Assembly (NCBI RefSeq): GCF_010093595.1 | Contig: NW_022985440.1 | Location: 2,124,549-2,188,548, forward strand | Reading direction: 5' to 3' | Source: Mytilinidion resinicola | Taxonomy: Eukaryota; Ascomycota; Dothideomycetes; Mytilinidiales; Mytilinidiaceae | Length of the DNA: 64,000 nt | Shown: piece by piece, positions 56,749-64,000 of the stretch | How positions within the stretch are numbered: position 1 is the stretch's first letter | How the letters are laid out: the number at the start of each line of letters is the position of its first letter | Notes under the pieces: generated by a model | What the model saw: the letters and a program-made list of their open reading frames with translations, nothing else | Told to the model about the DNA's origin: nothing | Databases searched by the model: none | Translations under genes and position numbers: made by a program

Positions 56749-57953
56749 GGGTTGGAGATGGAAGGGTGGGAAGAGGGGGCAGATATATTCTTCGTTTGTT
56801 AAAATTTATTGCGGGTTTAGAGGGGAAGGGGGGGAAACGCTGGGTTTGATGTGTATATAAAAAGTTTCATCTTGCGAGATTTGGCTGGGGATCAAGGCTT
56901 GGATGTACATACTTTCTATTCATCTATCTCGATAAGGGACATCGATCTGTGTAGCACTTGCGAGATGTTTAGAAATATTTCTAGGGGACGGGGTTTCGTG
57001 GAGATATCTCGTACACTCTGTCTCGTTTTCGAAAGTCAAAGAGTTTGCATCCCGCATCAAATCAGAAAATACCATACATCCCGATTGCCGACCTCATTAT
57101 GTACATTAAGATGGCTGCCCAACGGAGCTTCGACTCCTCATCATGAAACAAACACATCGAATAAACAGCACGCCCACGCCTCAATATAATGCTACCCCCG
57201 GAGCTATAATCTCCGTGCGTTATCAATATTAAACGACCGCATCTAGAAATTTCGGGCGTCGGCCCGACGGGCACGTAAACCCCTGGAGTCCCCCTCATTG
57301 ATGAGGTGCTGAAGCGCCCCAAACAGCGGCAAGTAGTTTAACTATCAACTTATGAAATTTCTCTAATTGAAGCTGCTTAGGGACTTCACATCTCCCCAAA
57401 ACTGCGCCGAAGCACCTCTAACGGTGGTAACCAACTGTGCCCAGGCCTTTGGCAAGGTTCTGTAGAAGTTACTTCCGGTGGTGGAGGATGGAGCAGTACG
57501 GTGTACATAACCTGGTCGTTCGAGTGTCATGGGCCTTGTAGAATATGACTAGCATAGTGCATTGAATCACTCATCCCTAGCGAGATGTTGGAGTCCACTG
57601 CCCTTACCCCAGTGCTCATATGTCTTTGGTACACACGCGTGCCTTCATGAAACCGTACCCACCAGTTGAAAAAGTGCCTTGAGCACACCAACGTATCATA
57701 TCACCTACAGAACACACATAATTTAAATAATTTCTTTCAATTCCTCTCGACCTACTCAGACCTACTCCTACACTCACTCACTCACTATCCCCGCCATACC
57801 ATGCCCATCGGCCCCAGCCAGCCAGTCAAGACTCCGAATAGCAGAAGCCCTTCAAGCGCCGCCCCCAACCGCACCCACCCAGCCATCCCCTCGAGTTTAC
57901 CAATGCGAGTTGAAGTCCTGTCGCTGAGCCCCAAAAATGCATGATTCCTTATC
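56749..57953. other. intergenic region
   Basis: About 1.2 kb downstream of GH16 with no supported gene. Confidence 0.5.
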
Positions 57954-58483
57954 ATATTACTATTGCGAATCATCGATTCTTCCAAAGGTGTAGCAAATCG
58001 TGAAGAGAGGTAGGTCCCGGTCCATACGAAGGAAAGAAAGCAAGGAAACAAATAAAACCACACCAACCACAAACGACATAAAGGAAATGGAAAAAGAGTC
58101 AAGAGTGCAGATACCAACCAACAACACAAAAGAAAAGTTACCGTCGCGAACATTCCCCCTTTACATAAGAGAGTCCATGTGCTTTCAAGACTACCGACAG
58201 CTTCGCCAAGTATTATTTGCGTATCAGGATTCACAATGTGCCATTGCCGTATAGTGCACACGTTTTCGCTGCGGGAGATGCTGCCTGTCAGGACTAAAAA
58301 GGGTCGCAACAATTCGAATTGAACAAGCCCCATCTTTCGCGTAAGCTCCGACGCCAGCCGTCTTTGCGCCGCCAGCCGTCTTTGCGCCGCCAAATGGGAC
58401 TCAGAAAAAGAACAAAAACAGGGTAAAGGAGACTTTTGTAACATGAAGCAAAAAGTGAAATTGGGGTAAGCAACACATGACAT
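57954..58483 (-). pseudogene. remnants related to the truncated gene at 22 kb
   Basis: 58226-58271 matches 21930-21972 closely and encodes CTIRQWHIVNPDTQIILGE, the equivalent of CTIWRWQIVNPD at 22 kb, continuing past the point where the MITE interrupts that copy. A second segment near 57954-57995 encodes TPLEESMIRNS, matching SPLEETMIASS. In the 22-kb gene this segment precedes CTI...; here it follows it, so these look like the tail of one copy and the middle of another, head to tail. No complete gene is present although the frame is open for 232 codons. Confidence 0.5.
58353..58388. repeat. perfect 18-bp tandem duplication
   Basis: GCCAGCCGTCTTTGCGCC occurs twice in direct succession. Confidence 0.9.
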
Positions 58484-58677
58484 GACGTCCTGGAAAGCTT
58501 TTGGTAATCGTTGGCCGTTTCGTCGTGATATTCGTTTCTTCCGTGAAATCTTCCTTCGAAAGCGTACTCCTAAGAAATGGACTCCGGCGGGAGGACGAAT
58601 TTCGAGAATGGCCGGGTGGCGTGGGTAGTGGTGTGGGATGGTATTAAGGTTGGATGAGTGTCAAGTAGGTTGGTTTT

Positions 58678-61061
58678 TCAAGCGAACGTCCTAGCAGACG
58701 GACCTCTCGCAACCCGATGCGGCGTCTCACTTCTCGCCTTCGTAACGCCACTGAACAGGGGCGGTCCAGCAATTCTCTTCGAAATAGATCCCTTCTTCCT
58801 CAGAGGCGAGATGAGTGTATCTGCCGACCGTCCCGAGCGAACCGGTCTCGACGCAGAAGCTCGCTGATTCGGATCAAAAGGTAGACGAGCAAAGTCTCGA
58901 AACCGGTTCTGGTTGTTGCGGAACGCCGTAACGACGCCACCTGCGCGGTCGAAATGTTCCAGCATCGCATCGGAGGCATTTCGTCGATGCTGCACCGGTG
59001 TGGTAGCGTGGCTAGGAGACGAAGGCTGTGCAGGAGTAGATCCAGCGTAAGCGATCATTGAGGTTGCTGGAGTAGCAGGGACGTCGATTTCCTCTGCTGC
59101 ATCAGTCTCGTCGGGGTCGTCTCCAAAGTCTACAAGATCAGTGATGTCGACGTCGTCGTCGGAATAGTCGGAGTCGTCATCATCATCTATCATCAATTCT
59201 CCGTTCGAATCGAAGTTCACAAAGGGGTAGAAGGCCTCTGGGGGCCCGAAGACTTGTCCACCAAAGTTGATGATGCTGTTAGGGGCAGCTCCAAAGACGC
59301 CACTTAGCATTATGTCCGACGGTACCATTGAGTGAGGAACGAATTCACTGTAGTCACTGTCATCAGGGAAGGCCTGAATGGAGGTGCGCGGGCTGTTGTT
59401 AGTGGAACTTGACATGCTACTTGGATCATAGTTGGCATGTCGACCGGTCAATTGGCGACGAGGTCGATAATAGGTAGTTAGTTCGGTGGTACGGTTGGTG
59501 ACAGCAATCGCCTTGCTCCAATCCTCGTGGGTAAAAACGCCGCAACGTGGTGGTCCATGCTGGCCAGCGGCCGGACGACGAGCGGCCAAATTACGGGATG
59601 AGATTTGGCGGGAGGAGACTTGGCGTGCAGAGAAGCGGGTTCTCGAAGATCTCTGAAAAGGCTGCGGGCTGGCAGGCTTATCGCTGGCAGAGGACGATGG
59701 GCGGCGAAGAACGGACTGCGGGGCCTGTACAACTGGCATCGGCTCAAAATCTTCTTCATCAGTAGTGTCACCTGAATCAGCTAGAAGGTGTCAGCAATAT
59801 TAATGAAATGGCGAGACACAATCGTACAATCATAACCGCTTGAGCCCGTTTCGGTATCGGAATCGTCGTCCATATTAGCATGATGAGGGGCAGAATTGCG
59901 AACCGCAAAACCTTGACCATCACCAAGAGACCAGTAAGAGGCCTCACTACCGTCCGATGCGAGACTTCCAGCTTCATCCTCGTCGTTCTCAATCATCATA
60001 CGAAAGTCAGGATCGAGCTTGTCTTGAGGCATGAAGAGATCTGGGAACATGGACTCCTCCGCGTCTGAATCATCTGAGCTTGAGCTGTCGGAGAAATGAA
60101 CATCATCATCGAACCGAACGCGTTTGGTAGAGCTGGACGAGTACTTGCGGCCAGCTGGCGCATCAGGCGTGTCAGGACGACTGAAGAAATCGTGGAAGTC
60201 AACGTCCGGAATGTCTTCTGCAAGGAGATTGCTCTCAAGCAAATTAAACGCGTCGCTGTCCACACTGAAACGTCTGTCGAGACTATATGCACCGGGCATT
60301 TGTTCCGCCTCGGCAATGAGCCACTGTTCGTCCTGGCGCTCTAATTCCTCCTCGACGTCTGAATCATCACTGACTTCAAGAACACCGCTATAATCTTCGT
60401 CGTCAAATCCCGGCTCTTCAGCGCCCGCCTGGGCTTCTTCATCACCACTGTCAATAGCATTCTCAAATGCAGTAACAACATCAGAGTCCGATTCTGCCTC
60501 AATCACCGGCTCTTTATATGTCAACAATCCTCTGGTGCTGCTGTTGCTCAAGCGCTTCGGAATCTTCCTCCTCGGGAAACCATTCGTCTCTTCAGAGTCG
60601 AACAGAACAGAGTTGATGCTCACATTGCTGAAAGTGCGCTTCTTCTCTCGAGCCAGAACAGGGATGAAAAGACTCTTACCGCCTGGGGGCCCCGTCCCCC
60701 AGAGAGGAACCTCTTCCTCGTCGTCCTCTTCATCAACAACAGGCTCGACACGAATAGCTGGGCGCTTCCCCTTGCCTTTGCCCATACTGTAGGACGGGGC
60801 CATTACGTCCGGATCTTCCTCGTCTTCGTCAACATCCTGGTCCGCGCTACTGTCGGCTTCTTCCCCGTCATTTTCTTGGTCCTCGGAGGACTGGGCGCCA
60901 TCATGGCCGCCGTTCGTTTTCTGCGCTACGCTGCCGGAGGCGGGCGTGCGCTGGTCTCGCTTTGGAGAGTCGTTCATTGCGTCATGGGTCGGTTCATGCT
61001 CGTGTATAAGATGGCCGCCAAAGTCGACTGGTGTCGATCTGTGAATGTGGGAGTGTGCCAT
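58678..61061 (-). CDS. acidic, disordered fungal protein of unknown function (778 aa)
   Basis: Exons 61061-59828 and 59780-58678, joined by a 47-nt intron, encode 778 residues. The N-terminus is MAHSHIHRSTPVDFGGHLIH. Repeated Asp/Glu/Ser blocks follow, separated by short conserved-looking pieces: EVPLWGTGPPGGKSLFIPVL, then REKKRTFSNVSINSVLFDSE, RKIPKRLSNSSTRGLLTYKE, TKRVRFDDDVHFSD and FPDLFMPQDKLDPDFRMMI. The C-terminal half is basic and Ser-rich, with RCGVFTHEDWSKAIAVTNRT and GPPEAFYPFVNFDSNGEL. RVRF motifs fit protein phosphatase 1 docking (KVRF/RVxF type), which is inference. It is probably nuclear. I do not recognise a domain; the start at 61061 is chosen over an upstream Met at 61091. 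Confidence 0.75.
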
Positions 61062-62994
61062 TAGGGTAGAGGGGTAGTATTGATACAGCAATGGCGAGGA
61101 AGTGTGTATGGATGTAGTAGGGGGTCCTTCTTCGGACTCTAGGTTGGAGAGTTGGAGATACGAAGTCTAGTGCGGGTGGGAGGTTCGGGGAGAGAGAGCT
61201 GACGGGGGGAATTCTGTCAAAGAGGGCGAGCGTCTACGGACGATCAATTGGAATGGTTGTATGTTCTGTGCGACTCGAACGTCTTGGAGTAGGGTATTCG
61301 AGTCGTAAAGTTCGTCGATATGCGGAGTGAGGCCGGTCGAACAGCGGAAAACGCGCGGCTGCGGGCGGACTACACTGTTCGTGCAGACTGGCGATTCTTC
61401 GTCTCAATGGGCGGGCCAGAAGCAGTTTGCTCCCAAATTTGAGGGTTGAATCGTCGTAGAGTCGTTGAATATCTCGGTGGGCTGGGCCGGACTGGAGGCC
61501 ACACGCAGGTGCGGCCTCCAGTGGGGATTTACAGCTCAGCGATTGCCTGCGGCATTGTTCTCGACGAAGATGGGTAGTGTGTGCTTGAGTGATAATCCGT
61601 AGTAGAATTGTAGTGCGACTTCGTTGTCTGTGGGGTGGTTGCAGAGGAGAGAGAGGATGGCGGGCGACAGATTTGCTCAAAAATGTTCCCACCGGCCTAG
61701 CCGCAAAGGGGCTAGCGCTGCGCCTAGCGGTGAGAAGCGCCAGCAGAGTCATACGAGCGACTCACCCCAGCCACATGCAATTACTATACACTTTGCCCGT
61801 GCCGTGATGGCATGCATATACAGTACAATGGCTCCTGGGCCTCGGGAACATGCGACTCAACCACGTTTGTCTCATCAAAACGTGGAGTCTCGCACCGTCT
61901 CGCCATCATCGCGTGCCTCTCCAGACGGACGTCTTGCAACGCCATGGCGGATCGGAGTGTTCCCCACCATGCTAGCCGCTCGTGGGCCTGGCGCACGCGC
62001 ATCCAGCTGCTGTACCACCGTCGCCGGCAGAATCCCCGAGGTTAAAACGCCCAACCCTGCGCCACCAGCGCGCCCAGAGCTCCGCCGTCAGCCTCATGCA
62101 CACTCCAGGCTCCCAAAGCTGCTATTTCGGCTTCATCCTCGTCCAAATCAACATGTTCAGAGAGCTATAACGGCACAGTTGTAACCGCGCTGTTACGTTT
62201 CTCCGGACTCCTCCCCTGGCGCCTTCAGGATCGCCTCAACAGCGACGTCAACGCCGCCGGCTGCCCTCACCATGCCCCGCCGGCGCCCAGGTCACATGCT
62301 GTCATTGGCCCCTCGCAAAAAGGCGGTGTATGTGCATATTCTTGCATCCTTCTCGTCGCGGGCCGCCTGCCGTTTCGAACCGCGGGGCAGAAAGCGTCTT
62401 CTGTTTCACCAGTCTGTATTAGCTGCCTGCTCCCTACCTATCTTCCTACACATCTCGAGGTTTGGAGAATTGCTTTTCGTAGTTATGGTAGATTCATGGG
62501 TTGGGACCATGTCAGCTTTGGCTTGCATGCGTCAGGCCTCGCTGCATCGCCAAAATCCCCACTCACACGCAGGTCTCCACCTCGCCCAGCCCAGCAAATC
62601 CGCTCCGCCTCGCCTAACTCGACGTGTCGGTTGCTGGGTATGCGGCCTTCTGCTTTGGGCAACCGTGGCTGTTTCGCATTGGACAGGGGCGCAATGGAGA
62701 CGGCTGGGCGCACAAAGGATTGTCGTGTGCGTTGGAATCTTTGGGTATTGATAGTAGTGAGAGCTCATTACGTAGTGTCTAGCTGCGGTCGTGGCCTAGA
62801 ATTAGATTCGAGGAACAAGCCTAGGCGGATAATCCAGTGAGTCGTTCCAGGGTTCCAATCGGGCGGTTGAGGAAAGACACAGCACGTGATATCGAATTCG
62901 CTGAGATGCCTTGAATATGAAACATATCTTCAGTTACATATTCGTACAGTAGATTCTTGAGTATACATAACTTTTACAATGCAACAGTAGATAT
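61062..62994. other. intergenic region
   Basis: About 1.9 kb with several domain-free ORFs on both strands; none supported. Confidence 0.45.
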
Positions 62995-64000
62995 TCATAC
63001 ATCACCCAGCTCCTCCTCCTTCCATCCGCTCAGCGCAGGAAGTGTGAACTCAGCAACCGGAAGCTCAGCATCCTTCTGCAACCACACCCCCAATTCATGC
63101 GATATCTCCTCCAGGTCAAGCCCCATGCTACGCAGCGCATACGCCACCGACGCCAGCATTTCCTTGAGTTTCATGTGCTCGCTCGGCGACATCTCCGTTC
63201 CCTTTCCCTGTTTGCGCTTCTTCTCATGCCGAGCTCTCCGCAGCAGAATCCGGTACGTGTGGATATTGGGAGTCACAAGCCCTCGGAAACTGAGCCCTCG
63301 GAAACTGGCTGATCTATCCATCTCAATATCCCGCGGTCTGTTGTGGTACTCGATACTCTTCGGCGGCCTGAACTTCGACATCTTCGGCAAGCCTCCAGGC
63401 GAGCGAAAGGGCCAGTATGCGGGACCAGGGGGAACGTTGCACCAGAGATCCACGATACGCTTCGCTTCAATAGAACCGTAACCTATAGCTACGCCTTCTA
63501 AGATTTTGTTGAACTCCGAAGTACCAATAACGGTAGGCTGTCGGCCAACGGCTGTCCAGAAGCTCTCGCAGAACTCGGAGTAGTCAGGATGTACAGTAGA
63601 AATAATGCCAAGAATGGTGTTGAGCTCAGCATCTAAGTGGTCCTTGATTTTCTGACGCCACAAGTGTAGGAGGTTCGCGAAATGGGTCTTGACGGTGTTA
63701 TCGGTCTCTAGTTCCGTTGCGTCTGAAGCATACACTGAATCCCAGAGCATTTTGCTGGCAAACACTGCGAGCGTCTCAGCTCTAGGGCGATACCCAGGGC
63801 TGCTGGCGGCATACTGGCAGATAGAAGTGACGGATGCCCACTGGCGGCCTTCGATTTGGCTGTTAAGAAATGCCGACAAAACTTCTGCTGGAAGGCGGGC
63901 AAGACCACCTTGCTTTCCTGGTACGGGAACAGCAACTGCTTCTACTACCTTCAAAAGCAACTCCTTATTTTTGGAAATAGTCCCATACCGAATAATCGAA
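62995..64000 (-). CDS. C-terminal part of an unknown, possibly helical-repeat protein (5' partial)
   Basis: The frame is open from the stop at 62995 to the right edge, so the 5' part lies outside. The protein is helical and charged: RLPAEVLSAFLNSQIEGRQW, SVTSICQYAASS, FANLLHLWRQKIKDHLDAEL, then FCESFWTAVGRQPTVIGTSE and NKILEGVAIGYGSIEAKRIV. The end is VAYALRSMGLDLEEISHELG. Helix spacing and a VDLW...PGPAYWPF segment could fit a mitochondrial PPR-like or similar helical-repeat protein, but I cannot confirm it. A five-residue duplication (SFRGL twice) is encoded near 63270-63305. Confidence 0.6.
   Translation of the reverse strand, partial: SIIRYGTISKNKELLLKVVEAVAVPVPGKQGGLARLPAEVLSAFLNSQIEGRQWASVTSICQYAASSPGYRPRAETLAVFASKMLWDSVYASDATELETDNTVKTHFANLLHLWRQKIKDHLDAELNTILGIISTVHPDYSEFCESFWTAVGRQPTVIGTSEFNKILEGVAIGYGSIEAKRIVDLWCNVPPGPAYWPFRSPGGLPKMSKFRPPKSIEYHNRPRDIEMDRSASFRGLSFRGLVTPNIHTYRILLRRARHEKKRKQGKGTEMSPSEHMKLKEMLASVAYALRSMGLDLEEISHELGVWLQKDAELPVAEFTLPALSGWKEEELGDV

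Noticed and set aside
57785..58483. 232-codon ORF taken as an intact gene
   Set aside because: It contains two family segments in the wrong order and a tandem duplication, so it is better read as remnants.

Overview
The window is filamentous-ascomycete nuclear DNA (Pezizomycotina). Gene content suggests a Dothideomycete, but that is inference. Genes carry short introns (about 45-165 nt) with GTRNGT donors and CAG/TAG acceptors. Every intact spliced model below sums to a whole number of codons.

Left block (1-18.5 kb), mostly intact housekeeping genes: the 3' end of an unknown fungal gene, a GNAT acetyltransferase, a frameshifted F-box gene, a 41-residue Cys-rich microprotein, translation factor eIF2A, then INO80 subunit Ies6, DASH kinetochore subunit Dad4 and INO80 subunit Arp5 within about 4 kb, followed by an MDR oxidoreductase and an MFS drug-type transporter. 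Ies6 and Arp5 are known partners in one INO80 module. Dad4 lies between them and shares a 314-bp divergent promoter with Ies6.

Middle block (19-44.5 kb), accessory and decaying: an AA9 lytic polysaccharide monooxygenase (LPMO) pseudogene and a truncated unknown gene are separated by a 327-bp MITE that supplies the stop codon of one and the only start codon of the other. A second copy of the MITE lies at 39.3 kb. Seipin and an amino-acid permease are intact. Between them sit tandem repeats and a 5.7-kb multidomain pseudogene (B-box-like zinc finger, P-loop GTPase, RING, patatin phospholipase) with several frameshifts and a nonsense codon. A fungal transcription-factor-domain gene near 43 kb is also broken.

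Right block (45-64 kb): a second MFS transporter, a Vip1-like RRM protein, a broken DUF726 alpha/beta hydrolase, a secreted GH16 glucanase, remnants related to the truncated gene at 22 kb, a 778-residue acidic protein, and the 3' part of an unknown gene leaving the window.

The main theme is intact core genes alternating with decayed accessory genes. The most unusual loci are the GTPase-RING-patatin pseudogene, the MITE that donates coding ends to both neighbours, and the Ies6-Dad4-Arp5 cluster. I found no tRNA, rRNA or CRISPR.
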